From Bdellovibrionales bacterium (GTDB lineage: Bacteria; Bdellovibrionota; Bdellovibrionia; Bdellovibrionales; Bdellovibrionaceae): DNA of 64,000 bases. The position numbers and the translations under genes were made by a program. Each line of letters starts with the position of its first letter. Position 1 is the first letter of the stretch. The notes under the pieces were generated by a model, which saw nothing but the letters and a program-made list of their open reading frames with translations, had not been told where the DNA came from and searched no databases. Shown piece after piece: positions 9,269 to 18,756 of the stretch. The DNA is taken from the NCBI GenBank assembly GCA_016713585.1, contig JADJOV010000002.1:453888-517887 (forward strand), given 5' to 3'.

Positions 9269-10102
9269 ATGAGTAATCGTGATAATCTAACTGTTGAAGG
9301 CTTTGGTGAAGAGTGGAGCCGTTTTACCCAGGCTGAGCTTTCGACGAACGAGCTAGAAACGTTGTTCAATACCTATTTCTCAATCTTTCCCTGGGCCACA
9401 CTTCCTGAGAATGCTTCGGGCTTTGATATGGGCTGTGGCAGTGGTCGCTGGGCTAAACTTGTTGCCCCAAGGGTCGGCAAACTGACCTGCGTAGATGCCA
9501 GCGAAAAGGCCTTAGCTGTTGCACAGGTCAATTTGACTTCAAACAAAAACTGCAGCTTCGCTCATGCCAGTGTCGATCATTTACCTTGGCCTGATGGCAC
9601 CATGGATTTCGGCTACTCTCTAGGAGTGCTTCATCATGTTCCAGACACACTGGGCGGCCTCAAAAGTTGCACAAAGAAGTTAAAGCCCGGGGCCCCATTT
9701 TTGCTGTACCTCTACTACCGATTTGATAACCGCCCCCTCTGGTTCAAGGCTATCTGGCATGCCAGCCATTTTATTCGCTTAGCGGTTTCAAGGTGCCCCA
9801 GTCGCTTGCGCCATCTGATTTGCGAAATTATCGCAATTTTTGTTTATTTTCCTCTAGCTCGGATTTCCAGATGGGCCGAAAATAAATTAAACGCTGACGT
9901 CAAAAATTGGCCCCTCTCATCCTACCGCAATCTGAGTTTCTACACGATGCGAACTGATGCCCTTGATCGATTTGGCACTCAACTTGAGCAAAGATTCACG
10001 AAATTGGAAATCAAGAGAATGATGGAGCAAGCAGATCTTGCTGAGATTAAGTTTAGCGAGACCACTCCCTATTGGGTCGCCGTCGGCCGCAAAGTTCATT
10101 GA
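9269..10102 (+). CDS. Class I SAM-dependent methyltransferase
   Basis: The protein of 277 residues has SAM motif I as FDMGCGSGRWAKL (about residues 52-64), VDASEKAL for the acidic strand-2 loop and GVLHHVPD as motif III. A hydrophobic, basic stretch follows (residues 155-195), which may lie on the membrane. A good ribosome-binding site (CAGGGGGGA) precedes the ATG. It is the last gene of the CDP-dideoxyhexose operon, 18 bases downstream, so it may O-methylate this sugar or the finished glycan. The substrate is unknown. Confidence 0.8.
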   Translation: MSNRDNLTVEGFGEEWSRFTQAELSTNELETLFNTYFSIFPWATLPENASGFDMGCGSGRWAKLVAPRVGKLTCVDASEKALAVAQVNLTSNKNCSFAHASVDHLPWPDGTMDFGYSLGVLHHVPDTLGGLKSCTKKLKPGAPFLLYLYYRFDNRPLWFKAIWHASHFIRLAVSRCPSRLRHLICEIIAIFVYFPLARISRWAENKLNADVKNWPLSSYRNLSFYTMRTDALDRFGTQLEQRFTKLEIKRMMEQADLAEIKFSETTPYWVAVGRKVH

Positions 10103-10147
10103 AGCAATCTTTTACCTGTTTATGGCCTCAGCCTGTGCCACTGACGA

Positions 10148-10243
10148 ATGGGCGAAATTGATTTATCAAAACAACTCTTCGAACGAATGCTAAGGCTCAA
10201 TCCACGTGACAAACGCGAAGCTTCTGCGTGTCTGACAAGCTAA
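10148..10243 (+). pseudogene. Short TPR-like remnant in intergenic DNA
   Basis: In the 309-base gap between the methyltransferase and the coiled-coil gene a 31-codon reading frame encodes QLFERMLRLNPRDKREA, which looks like half of a tetratricopeptide unit. It has no ribosome-binding site and is too short to be functional. I read it as a possible gene relic; the rest of the gap holds the promoter at 10342-10370 and nothing else that I can name. Confidence 0.25.
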
Positions 10244-10341
10244 TGCGATGCGCCGTTTTGAGTCCTATTTGTCTATCTACTCATGTTCCATAATCTTGTA
10301 TCCAAATTCTTGAATTAATTCCGAGATACGGACCTACTTAG

Positions 10342-10370
10342 TTGAAAGTTTTATATTTCTTGCATAAAAT
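10342..10370 (+). promoter_or_regulatory. Sigma70-type promoter for the coiled-coil gene
   Basis: TTGAAA (10342-10347) and TAAAAT (10365-10370) are separated by exactly 17 bases, a near-consensus sigma70 promoter. Transcription would begin near 10377, 35 bases before the ATG at 10412. It suggests the coiled-coil gene is transcribed on its own rather than from the rfb promoter. Confidence 0.6.
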
Positions 10371-10411
10371 GTCTGGTGCTCTATAAAACGGGGCTGAAAA
10401 AGGAAGATGAC

Positions 10412-11167
10412 ATGCCCCCCAAGAAAAAGGCGACCAAAAAATCCCGACCTATTCACTCAAAACGGAATCAATCCAAAAAGGCGAAACTTCATAAAGCTTT
10501 AGTTCCCATTCTAGATTCGAAAAACCTTCCTGCAACCCAAGGAATGCTGACTCTGGTCCAAAAACAATTCAAATCAGATTTGATGAGTTTAGATAGAAAA
10601 ACTCAGGCTAGATTTGACAAAATTGATGGCAGCCTAGCTCAACTTTATAGTAAGTCTGACCGGGCTGATGATCATTTCGCCAAAATTGATGCTAGGTTTG
10701 CCCAAGTTGATGCTAGGTTTGACAGGATAGATGCTAGATTTACCCAAATCGATGCTAGGTTTGCCCAAGTTGATGCTAGGTTTGACAAGATAGATGCTAG
10801 ATTTACCCAAATCGATGCTAAATTTGTCGAAATTGACTCCAGGTTTGACAAAATCGACGCCAATTTTGTCAAGATTGATAAAAAGTTTGATCAAATTGAT
10901 ATTAAGTTTGAAAAGATAGATGTTGAATTTGCCAATGTTCGTTCACAGTTTTCGGAAATCCACTCTGCACTTGCAGTTATGACCTCAGAAATTAGTAAAA
11001 TTTCAATTTTTATAGAAAGACAAGACTCGCGAAATCGTTTTGCACTTGAAGGATATGAGCAAGTTTATAGTCGCCAAGATCGATTCGAACATCAAGTTAA
11101 CCAAAGAATTCAAGCTGTCGAGGAAGTCATTGCTGCCATTCCAAAGATTGCGCCAGATCCTACTTGA
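10412..11167 (+). CDS. Heptad-repeat coiled-coil protein, function unknown
   Basis: The start at ATG 10412 is preceded by GGAAGATG, better than the longer start at 10376. The product (about 251 residues) has a Lys-rich N-terminus (PPKKKATKKSRPIHSKR) and then roughly fourteen 7-residue units of the form [DN]-A-R/K-F-x-x-[IV], for example FAQVDAR, FDRIDAR and FTQIDAR, spanning about residues 70-180. Regular Phe and Ile/Val at a/d positions predict a long coiled coil. A less regular helical tail follows. There is no signal peptide or membrane segment. Similar heptad proteins are often phage-, chromosome- or cytoskeleton-linked, but no specific function can be named. The gene interrupts the polysaccharide region and has its own promoter. 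Confidence 0.7.
   Translation: MPPKKKATKKSRPIHSKRNQSKKAKLHKALVPILDSKNLPATQGMLTLVQKQFKSDLMSLDRKTQARFDKIDGSLAQLYSKSDRADDHFAKIDARFAQVDARFDRIDARFTQIDARFAQVDARFDKIDARFTQIDAKFVEIDSRFDKIDANFVKIDKKFDQIDIKFEKIDVEFANVRSQFSEIHSALAVMTSEISKISIFIERQDSRNRFALEGYEQVYSRQDRFEHQVNQRIQAVEEVIAAIPKIAPDPT
10688..10813 (+). repeat. Tandem 63-bp duplication inside the coiled-coil gene
   Basis: Positions 10688-10750 and 10751-10813 are tandem copies of a 63-base block differing by one base (GACAGGATA versus GACAAGATA). Each block is three diverged 21-base units, each one heptad long, and degenerate 21-base units continue to about 10940. Exact copying shows a recent in-frame duplication, so coil length probably varies between strains. 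Confidence 0.85.
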
Positions 11168-11175
11168 GGGTTTAA

Positions 11176-12378
11176 GTGAATATACTCATTCTTCCTAAGT
11201 ATGGACAAATGGCAGCGACCACTCGCTATCGCTTTTCCCAGTACTTGCCCTTTCTTGAGCGTGAAGGCGTTTCTTTTTGTGTCTCACCACTTCTGTCGGA
11301 CGCATATCTTGCAGGACGCTTTCAGAATGGCCGTACCCCTTTGGCCGAAGTCACCCGCTGCTACCTGAGCCGAATTTGGCTTTTGCTTAAAGTTCTGCTG
11401 ACTAGCACCGTGAGTGCCAGAGGCCCTGTAAAGTATGATTTACTGATTATTCACTGTGAACTTTTTCCGTTTTTGCCGCCATTTTTTGAGTTTGCCTTAA
11501 GTCTGCTCAAGGTGCCGTATATTTATGATTTTGATGACGCTATTTTTCATCAGTATGATCAGCACCCAAGACACCTGGTTCGCAGAATTTTCGCAAACAA
11601 AATCTCATACATTATTTCAAAGGCCAAAATGGTTTTTGCTGGAAGTCCTTATCTTGCCGAATATGCAAAGCGCTTCAATCCAGCTGTCGAAGACATGCCC
11701 ACCGTAGTCTCAATCAAAGCCTATCAAACCCGCTCTTGGCCAGAACCATTAGAGACGTGGGCGACAGTGATGCCGACAACGACGACGACTTTGCCGTCTC
11801 GCCCCTCTTTCGTCATTGGGTGGATTGGCACACCCTCAACCACGCCCTATCTTTCCGAGGTCGCGGAAGCGCTCCGGATTTTTTGCAGGAAGTATCCGGA
11901 GCGTGGGCAGATTCAAATCAAGTTAGTCGGTGCCAGCAGCTCTCTTCTACCGCCCATGCCAGGGGTCCCAATTGAAGTTATTCCTTGGACAGAGTCTAGC
12001 GAGACCACGATTATTCAATCTTTCGACGTCGGCATTATGCCATTGCCTGACGAGCCCTGGGCTCGAGGGAAATGTGCCTTTAAGCTGCTGCAATACATGG
12101 CCTGCGGAATCCCAGTGATCGCTTCGCCGGTGGGAATGAATAAGAATGTTGTACTCAACACCGAGATGGCTCACAGAACTTCAGCAGCTGATGCCCCCAC
12201 TGTCCTTCTTGCGTCAAGCCCTACTGAATGGGTTGCCGCATTTGAAGACTTCTACCAGCACCCAAGCCGAGCCATCGCGATGGGTCGTCAAGGTCGCCTC
12301 TGTGTTGAAGAGAATTACTCTGTTGAGATTCAGGGCCCTCGTTGGGTCAAATGTGCTGCCAAGGCTTGCGTGAGATAA
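11176..12378 (+). CDS. GT4-family glycosyltransferase
   Basis: The 400-residue protein begins at GTG (VNILILPKYGQMAATTRYRF), with a basic-aromatic N-terminal segment usual in GT-B enzymes. YDFDDAIFHQ is the DxD-like segment found after the first domain. The second domain has VIGWIGTPSTTPYL, PWTESSETTIIQSFDVGIMPLPDEPWARGKCAFKLLQYMACGIPVIASPVG, with the Glu-x7-Glu region partly replaced by KLLQYMACGIPVIAS, as is common in this subgroup. The end is followed by decayed DNA. A coding tract of Thr residues (TTTTTLPS) sits in the linker. The acceptor and donor are unknown. Confidence 0.8.
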   Translation: MNILILPKYGQMAATTRYRFSQYLPFLEREGVSFCVSPLLSDAYLAGRFQNGRTPLAEVTRCYLSRIWLLLKVLLTSTVSARGPVKYDLLIIHCELFPFLPPFFEFALSLLKVPYIYDFDDAIFHQYDQHPRHLVRRIFANKISYIISKAKMVFAGSPYLAEYAKRFNPAVEDMPTVVSIKAYQTRSWPEPLETWATVMPTTTTTLPSRPSFVIGWIGTPSTTPYLSEVAEALRIFCRKYPERGQIQIKLVGASSSLLPPMPGVPIEVIPWTESSETTIIQSFDVGIMPLPDEPWARGKCAFKLLQYMACGIPVIASPVGMNKNVVLNTEMAHRTSAADAPTVLLASSPTEWVAAFEDFYQHPSRAIAMGRQGRLCVEENYSVEIQGPRWVKCAAKACVR

Positions 12379-12478
12379 GGCGGCAAGGCGCCATCCAATT
12401 GATGCCTTAAGGTCTGAGCCTGAGGATTAGTCTGGGTATGATTCTGAGAATAATTAATCGCACCCCTGAAAGCTCTTA

Positions 12479-12517
12479 ATCATGCTTCGAAAGTGGCGTA
12501 CACTTTCGAAGCATGAT
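12479..12517. repeat. Perfect inverted repeat, 17-bp arms, 5-base loop
   Basis: CATGCTTCGAAAGTG (12481-12495) is followed by the loop GCGTA and by its exact reverse complement (12501-12515); two further outer bases also pair, giving 17-base arms. No T-run follows, so it is not a typical terminator. It sits directly over the start codon of an AAA-ATPase remnant (ATG at 12513). It may be an operator, a mobile-element end or a hairpin that blocks translation. Confidence 0.75.
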
Positions 12518-12650
12518 CAGACGACTTCAAAACCTTAGTAAAAACGATAACTTATTTTTATTTGGAGCGAGGGGAACTGGTAAATCAACTCTTTTACGTG
12601 CCCTGTTCTCAAATGAAAATAAACTTTGGATCGATCTTCAGGCAGAATAG
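12513..12650 (+). pseudogene. N-terminal remnant of an AAA ATPase (DUF4143-like family)
   Basis: The 45-codon frame from ATG 12513 to TAG 12648-12650 encodes MIRRLQNLSK followed by NLFLFGARGTGKSTLLRALF and KLWIDLQAE. GARGTGKST is a complete Walker A motif, and the whole is the first strand and P-loop of the AAA ATPases often annotated with DUF4143. Everything after DLQAE is lost, and the following sequence is not coding in any obvious way. It is too short for function. The palindrome described above overlaps its start. Confidence 0.65.
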
Positions 12651-12781
12651 ACTCTTTCTTTTTTCATGACCATACATAGACCCCTCTGCTAAGCCCTCCT
12701 AGGTTTAGCCATAAATACTGTCAGTATCAATGGGCAAAAGACCACTTTAATGATCTTTATGGCTCTTTATGGTCATTATAA

Positions 12782-12961
12782 TGGTGTAAAATAATAGCTT
12801 CTTTCGGGGGCCGTGGTGGAGGCTGGGGCGCGATCGCGTCAATTCAGGCCGAAATTGACTACTCGACTCGCCTGTTTCAATGGCGCTTCAAATTGATCTG
12901 GGCCTATGTTAAACAAAAGGCTCAAAAACTTAAGCCTCAGTCACTCAAGAAGGACCTGTAG
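12782..12961 (+). other. Possible decayed coding tail before the flippase gene
   Basis: From a stop at 12779 the frame is open to TAG 12959-12961 without a start codon. From about 12809 it reads GRGGGWGAIASIQAEIDYST, then LFQWRFKLIWAYVKQKAQKL, a plausible amphipathic protein C-terminus. The stretch between the ATPase remnant and this frame (12651-12781) has only a TATAAT at 12777 and a direct repeat of CTTTATGG. I read the 600-base gap as a graveyard of inserted or deleted genes. Confidence 0.3.
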
Positions 12962-12979
12962 CAGGTAAGGATCTCTGAT

Positions 12980-14311
12980 TTGTTTTCTAAATTTCGAATT
13001 TTCTCATCGAATCGTAGGTCCTGGCTCTATAGCCTGATATCGCTGCTCAATGTGGGCTGTGGGCTCGCTGTGACGGGTCTGATTTGGTATCGTTATAATG
13101 CCACCCAAGAATCTGATATTTTGCTTCTAGCGACTTCGTCAATTTCAATTCTTGCGCAGCTCTCCCTGGTCGGTGTGGAGCAGGTTTTGTACTTTTATTC
13201 GGATGAACGCAAGAAAAGCCCCCAGGCTGCAGGCCATTTTTTTAAACTCGCCTTCACATGGGCCTTAGTGAGTGGGGCTGGTTTTGCTTGTTTGTTTATT
13301 GTTCTAGCGAAGTATTTCTTGCTCATGGTGGGCTCGGGTTTTTCGGAGGCCGCTCGCGCGCAAACTGAGTATTTGCTGCTGTGCCTTTCACCACAGCTCG
13401 TGCTGAGCCCGGCCCTTCATGTTTTGCGGGCCAAATGGGCCCTCGATGAAAAATTTGGCAGAGCTTACCTCCTATCGGCAGTGAACCCACTCATTTTACT
13501 TGTTTGTTTGGTTGTCACTCTTGTTGTGGGGGTGTCAGATTTGACAACTTTTGGAAATTTATCTTTGGGAATCTTTGTTTTGTTTTTGAATCTGTTCTTG
13601 GCCTTCAATCGAAAGTATTTAGTCCTTAATCCAAGCCGCTCCGATTGGGGTCAGATAAGGGCTTTGCTGTTTCATAGCTCGATGATCAAGGGGGCAAACT
13701 CGGTGCATGGCTTTCTTGTGCAGGCCCTGAGCAGTAGCATCCTTTCGCAAATGGCAACGGGCTCAATTTCGATTTTCCAATATGCTAAGAAATTGGCTGA
13801 TGGCGTTTTTGCAATTACTGCCGGACCCCAGGTCATGATCTATCATTCGCGATGTGCCACGGCTGTTTCGGCAACAATACCTACAATGGTTCGAATCGAA
13901 CTTCGAAAGCATATTATCGAATTCCTAAAACCTTTCATTAGTCTATTCCTAGCAATGGCATCTTTGATCTATCTGATCACGCCTTTTGCGTTGGCCCTTG
14001 TGTCAACAAACTTCTCGCCGCCAATAATTGACAATATCCGCCATGTCTATTTGGGAATTGTCCTCTGGTATTTTATTTTGGGCGCCGAGACTCTATCAGT
14101 CGGTGTTATACTTGCAACCAGAAGTGTTTTGTCTTTATTTGGAGTCAATTTTGTTTTTATCCTTCTGTTTTTTGCCTGGAGTCGTTTTCACGCTATTGAA
14201 AAAATTGTGGAATTAGTTATAACCATGGCGGGATTTCAGCTAATTAGCTTCACCCTGTTCACCGGGGCTGCTTACTTGATCATGAAACAACGAGGTTCGA
14301 ATGCGAGTTAG
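12980..14311 (+). CDS. Wzx/MVF-like polysaccharide flippase
   Basis: The 443-residue protein has about twelve hydrophobic segments and almost no extended loops; the first pair begins SWLYSLISLLNVGCGLAVTGL and a conserved Gln-x-x-Leu-x-x-x-Gly-Val-Glu-Gln-Val region follows. This fits the MOP superfamily (Wzx, MurJ) which moves undecaprenyl-linked oligosaccharide across the inner membrane. The start is TTG at 12980 in a weak ribosome-binding context (GTAAGGA). It overlaps the following GT2 gene by 11 bases. A single-pass Wzx with an ABC exporter nearby means two export routes are encoded. Confidence 0.75.
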   Translation: MFSKFRIFSSNRRSWLYSLISLLNVGCGLAVTGLIWYRYNATQESDILLLATSSISILAQLSLVGVEQVLYFYSDERKKSPQAAGHFFKLAFTWALVSGAGFACLFIVLAKYFLLMVGSGFSEAARAQTEYLLLCLSPQLVLSPALHVLRAKWALDEKFGRAYLLSAVNPLILLVCLVVTLVVGVSDLTTFGNLSLGIFVLFLNLFLAFNRKYLVLNPSRSDWGQIRALLFHSSMIKGANSVHGFLVQALSSSILSQMATGSISIFQYAKKLADGVFAITAGPQVMIYHSRCATAVSATIPTMVRIELRKHIIEFLKPFISLFLAMASLIYLITPFALALVSTNFSPPIIDNIRHVYLGIVLWYFILGAETLSVGVILATRSVLSLFGVNFVFILLFFAWSRFHAIEKIVELVITMAGFQLISFTLFTGAAYLIMKQRGSNAS

Positions 14312-15356
14312 TTTAATCATTCCTACCTACAACAGAGCCGACTTTCTGGTCGATGCAGTTAATTCGGCCTTTGCTCAAGACTACTCTGACCTTGAAATCA
14401 TTATTGCTGACAACGCTTCGTCTGATCATACTTCCTCTGCAGCCAAATATTTTTCAAAGGATCCTAGGATCAAATATTTTAGAAATCCTGAAAATATTGG
14501 AATGGTTAAGAATTGGCGCAAAGCTGTTTTAGAATATGCAACCGGAGAATGGTTTTTGATCCTCTCAGATGATGATATCTTAACTAATACAAGATTTATA
14601 TCGCAGGCCATAGAAATTATCAAATCATCAATAGATATCTCAGTTGTCTATTCAAACAGTTACGTATTTGATGAAGCACTTAACACAATTACAAAAATCA
14701 AACTCCCATTTGCTCAAGTTGAGAATGGTTCATTAGTTTTTCAAAACGTGGAACAATTAACCCGCAAGATTTCGCGCTCTGCAACGTTCTTTTTAACAGA
14801 AAATCTGCATTAGAATGCGACGCCTTTATGAATTCTAACAACTTGTCCTGCGACACTCGAGCTCTTTTGCGACTTTGCCTCAGGGCTCTGTCGGTGTTAT
14901 TCAAGAGTACTCTAGCATCTACCGAGTTCACTCTGGTAATTTACTAAAATCTGCGGTAGAAATATTGACCTAGTCATGGGCAGCCTGGATTCTCTTTTGG
15001 TTCCCCTTTTGGAGGCTGAAAAAGCGCACATGGATCCTGACCTTATTCGGGCTTTTATCGTCAACTCCAGAATCAAGCGGGAAATACTGGTTGGACTGTT
15101 AAAGGCTTCGGCATTGAGCGATAATAGGGCAAGAAAGCTTTACTTTGATTTAAAGACTTCAAGCAAAGGACTTAAGTACAAACTTCTTCCTTCCCTTTTC
15201 TTCTTCAATCTTTTAACACTTTCGGCAAAGACCCTGACTCCATTTTTTATTCTTCGAAAATTAGCCCTATACCTAATTAACACATCGAAGCGCTTTTTAT
15301 TCGGTCACCAGATCTATTTTGAACTCTTGAAGCAGAAAGTGTATATTATCGATTAG
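14301..15356 (+). pseudogene. GT2 glycosyltransferase broken by three frameshifts
   Basis: The first 165 residues form a classical GT2 domain: VSLIIPTYNRADFLVDAV, IIIADNASSDHTS, and the DxD motif as LSDDDIL. The frame then breaks near 14803 (one base missing before CAGAAAATC; corrected reading FFLNRKSALECD), near 14880 (corrected CLRGSVGVIQEYSSIYRVHS) and near 14962 (corrected IDLVMGSLDSLLVPLL). The rest to 15356 ends in a helical region with a hydrophobic segment. The order of pieces fits a single GT2 of about 350 residues. Either a pseudogene or errors; the first lesion would remove the acceptor region. The start overlaps the flippase stop. Confidence 0.65.
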
Positions 15357-15413
15357 TCTGCCAAAAGATTGGGATTTACAAGTTGTCTTTTTTTCGAAAC
15401 AGGGGAGTTTGAA

Positions 15414-16472
15414 TTGTTCGTAGTAAAAGAGCCAGAACGTTCAGATGGAAATCAAACAATTGGTTCTGCGCATCCGCCAAAGGTCGGCATTGCTATGGCG
15501 ACTTTTAATCCGGGGCTTGCATATTTTTTGGGTCAGATTCATTCATTAAAAAACCAAACCTACACCAATTGGAAATGTGTTGTCGTCGACGACTGTTCTT
15601 CCGATAAAAATTTTCAAGTCATTCTGGATGTGATTGATTCAGATCCGCGTGTTGAGGTGCATCAAAAGCAAACAAACCAAGGAAGCTTTAGGGTTTTCGA
15701 GCGAGCCCTGACGTTATTGACGCCAGACACGACCCTGATTTGCTACTGCGATCAGGATTATGTTTGAATAAAAACTAAACTTGAAACTCAGGTTCGAGAG
15801 TTCAGTGACCCATCTATTTTTTGGTTCACACAGATCAATCTTTGATTGACGAAAAGAGTCGAATTCTTGCACCTTCCTGTTGGAAGCTCGAAGGACGAAG
15901 TGTCCTTGAGGCCACAACAGATTTGTTACTTTTCCAGAAATTTAATTACAGGGTGCACAGCTATGTTTCGGCGTGAAGTCCTTAAGACTGCCCTGCCCTT
16001 TTGCCCACCCCGAGCGCAGAAGGAGATGTACCATCACGATATCTGGGTGGCCATGCATGCCTGCCTATACGGGAGGGTTGTTGGCTTGACCGCGCCCCTG
16101 GTATTGTATCGCCAGCATGGTGGGAACTTGGTGGGCGTGTCGAGCCTACGAAGGAATGTGAAGTTTGGCGAACTTGCGGAGAAGGCACACAATGCATTTA
16201 ATGAGAGGCTTGGTTTGCGGGAAGATTTTCTTGGAACACTGCGCGATAAGGAGGAAGATCGCCACGGGACTTCTCGTCTTGAAAACTTCACAAAGGAAAG
16301 CAACAAGCTGGTTTATTTGGACAGCCACATTAAACTATTTCTAAAAGGACTTGGATTTGTATTGGATCATCCGCTATTTTTTAGAACATGGATCATGCTG
16401 GGAGTTGGTCTATTTAACTACCAACGAAGCAGATTTTTTTTTAAATTAAAGAGACTCGTTGGTTGCCCTTAA
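15414..16472 (+). pseudogene. GT2 glycosyltransferase with stops and frameshifts
   Basis: VGIAMATFNPGLAYFLGQI, VVVDDCSSDKN and CDQDYV form a GT2 catalytic domain related to rhamnosyltransferases. The start at TTG 15414 follows CAGGGGAG. Disruptions: an in-frame TGA at 15766-15768 (usual sequence CDQDxVW, so TGG to TGA), a frame change near 15810-15830 after which LVHTDQSLIDEKSRILAPSC is the family-typical reading, and a return near 15935 to give ITGCTAMFRREVLKTALPF. The remainder (MYHHDIWVAMHACL, the acceptor-binding Asp) is intact. A nonsense codon plus two shifts argue for a real pseudogene more than most others here, but errors remain possible. Confidence 0.65.
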
Positions 16473-16583
16473 TGGCCCTGGTCTAGTCAAAAACGAATGC
16501 AATTCGTAGCTGCAGACAGTCCCTTGATCAGGCTCACCTTAATGCCCACGCTAATATAAATGGACCATTTTCTTGCGCGGGCC

Positions 16584-17401
16584 CTAAGCCTTGGGCTGTG
16601 GCTTGAATAAATTGAGCTCATTTTGTGCTAACATAAGATCGTATTTGGCTTGGGTCAGCTCCAATCTTGTTTGATTGAGGTCCAGCTTAGCCTGAATAAG
16701 GTCATATATCTGCAACTGCTTAGCACCCAACCCAGCAAAATAATTAATAAACAACTTCTTATCTAGATAATCTTGCTTGAGTGGCTCCAACACTTTATTG
16801 CTTGGCGCATTGTTAAGCTGTAGAACTCCAAGCCCATGGGAGTGAACGAATTCCAGGTTTGAAGGATACAAAACTCTCAACTCTTCCCAAAGCTTCCATA
16901 CACCAAAATTAAAATCTCGAACATTTGTATCATGAAACAAAACGATAGCCCCTGGTGCAAGCTTCGGAAGCCAAGTTTTAAAATCATTAGAAACTGCTTC
17001 ATAGGTGTGCAGGCCATCAATGTGCAAAAGATCTATGGTTTCGTCGGCAAAAGAAGAAGTAGCCGCCTCAAAGGTCATTCTCATCAATCGCGAAAAACCA
17101 GCATAGTGCTCCTGATGATAATCATTAACGCTAAAAAAACCTCGTCTGAATAATGACCTGCATGTTCGTCACCCAGCCAGGTATCAATTGCATAACATTT
17201 GGATGATAACCCGCCCTCTACAACACTTTGACAGAATGTAAAATAGGAATTGCCGCTGTGGGTTCCAAGTTCAACAAATATTTTCGGTGAAACCTCCTTC
17301 ATGATCCAGGAGGCAAACGGAAGGTGACCAACCCAAGAGTTAGGAAATTTAAGCGACTTCGCCGAAAAACTTGCCGCATCCAACAAATTATTTAAATTCA
17401 T
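16584..17401 (-). CDS. SAM-dependent methyltransferase (Methyltransf_24 type), frameshifted
   Basis: The N-terminal part has the SAM motif FVELGTHSGNSYFTF and AIDTWLGDEHAG; the second part has LLHIDGLHTYEAVSNDF, with the metal-binding Asp/His pair of this family, and IVLFHDTNVRD. The frame breaks in a homopolymer (A7 at 17133-17139 on the plus strand); one extra base gives DEVFFSVNDYHQEHYAGFSRLM and a protein of about 272 residues. A C-terminal coiled coil with repeats like LDLNQTRLELTQAKYDLMLAQ follows, an arrangement often seen beside Wzm/Wzt. It overlaps the wzt stop by 4 bases, so it belongs to that export operon and may methylate the glycan to end chain growth. Confidence 0.75.
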
Positions 17402-18756
17402 ATGTTTCTCACTCTTATGTTTTGCATTGGTACGCCAACTAGACCTGTGCTAACACTACTGCTGTGTGATTTAAACAATAGCGCGTCATGAATCCAGTGG
17501 TGCTGAATATGTTCCATCTGTGTGCCTTCGGCAAGTGCCGCTGTAATCGAATAGTTACCGCTAGGCAATATAGGCATTCTAAACTCAAACTCTGCTTCAA
17601 ACTTCTGTCCTGGTTGAACAATAGCTCCAGCTTGATTGGAAAAATTAACAGTATTATCGCCAAACAGATGTTGCCCAAGACGGTCATTTACCAGGAATCC
17701 AATGATTGGATTAATCATCTCTTTACTTGCTTGCGCCGTGATAACTAATCCCACCTTTTCACCCCCGACGATCCAGGACAAAGGCCTTTGGCCCTCATCT
17801 ACCATTCGAACTGATACTATACTCCCACTCCCTTTTCCGAAACTGGTCGCCTCTGGGGAAAAACTGAAAAGCTCGATATCATTTCTAAACTGAGTCGAAT
17901 TAATAAAATTCAACCGCATATCTCTAAATTCATCAACATGAAATCTGGATTTCTCTTCCCTTGCTTCCGGCAAAGGTTCAGAAACTACATTTTCCGAATC
18001 ACAAATTTCAGCAAGGTATCTCTGGGCCACCTCTTTAGGGTTTCCTTCGCACTTCAAAGATCCATTTTCAAGCCAGATTGCGCGCTGACATAGATTTATT
18101 ACGGCACCAGTGTCGTGACTAACAAATATGACAGTTCCATGTTCCATGAACTTACGAAGAAACCGCATGCATTTTTGAGTGAAAAAAGCATCCCCGACAG
18201 CCAACGCCTCATCGATAACTAAAATGTCCGCATCCACATGGGCAATGACAGCAAACGCTAAGCGAACCATCATTCCGCTGGAATAGGTCTTTACTGGCTG
18301 CTCTATAAAATCCCCAATATCAGCAAATGCGGAGATTTCTTCAAATCGCCGGTCAGTTTCATCTTTAGATAAACCTAGAACAGCGGCATTCAAATAGACG
18401 TTCTCACGTCCTGTAAATTCAGGATTGAAACCCGACCCAAGTTCCAAGAGGGCCGCCACTCTACCGCAAGTAGCTACGCCACCACTCGAGGGAGTGAGAG
18501 TTCCGCAAATAATCTGAAGTAACGTTGACTTCCACTGCCATTTCGACCAATGATTCCAACCGTCTCGCTCTTTTTATGGAGAAAGAAACATCTCTAAGAG
18601 CCCAAAAATCATTAAAATACTGCCGCCTTTTCCGACCCAAAATCCCACTTATTGTGGCAAAACAAATTGTTTAAGGCGATCCCCCGGTGAACTATATATT
18701 TCATACCTTTTGCTAACATTTTTTACATCTATTGCAAGATTTGAATCAGAGGACAT
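17398..18756 (-). CDS. wzt: Polysaccharide ABC transporter ATP-binding protein with Wzt C-terminal domain (frameshifted)
   Basis: The ATPase exports undecaprenyl-linked O-polysaccharide with Wzm. The intact downstream part has the ABC signature YSSGMMVRLAFA, Walker B DILVIDEALAVGDAFF and the H-loop FVSHD, then a beta-rich Wzt_C carbohydrate-binding domain from about residue 280. Its N-terminus is broken by three missing bases, in T runs at 18530-18531, 18571-18575 and 18652-18653 (plus strand). Restoring them gives MSSDSNLAIDVKNVSKRYEI and Walker A IIGRNGSGKSTLLQIICGTL. The ATG at 18754-18756 overlaps the end of wzm by 11 bases, which supports the corrected start. The Wzt_C domain implies that the exported chain has a recognised non-reducing terminus. 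Confidence 0.88.

Noticed and set aside
10634..10894. Long minus-strand frames opposite the coiled-coil gene
   Set aside because: They mirror the 21-base repeat, so they are open by repetition; the plus-strand frame has promoter and ribosome-binding site.
16473..16583. Possible terminator between the convergent GT2 and methyltransferase genes
   Set aside because: Only a weak GGGCCC/GCCCAAGGC pairing without a T run; not convincing.
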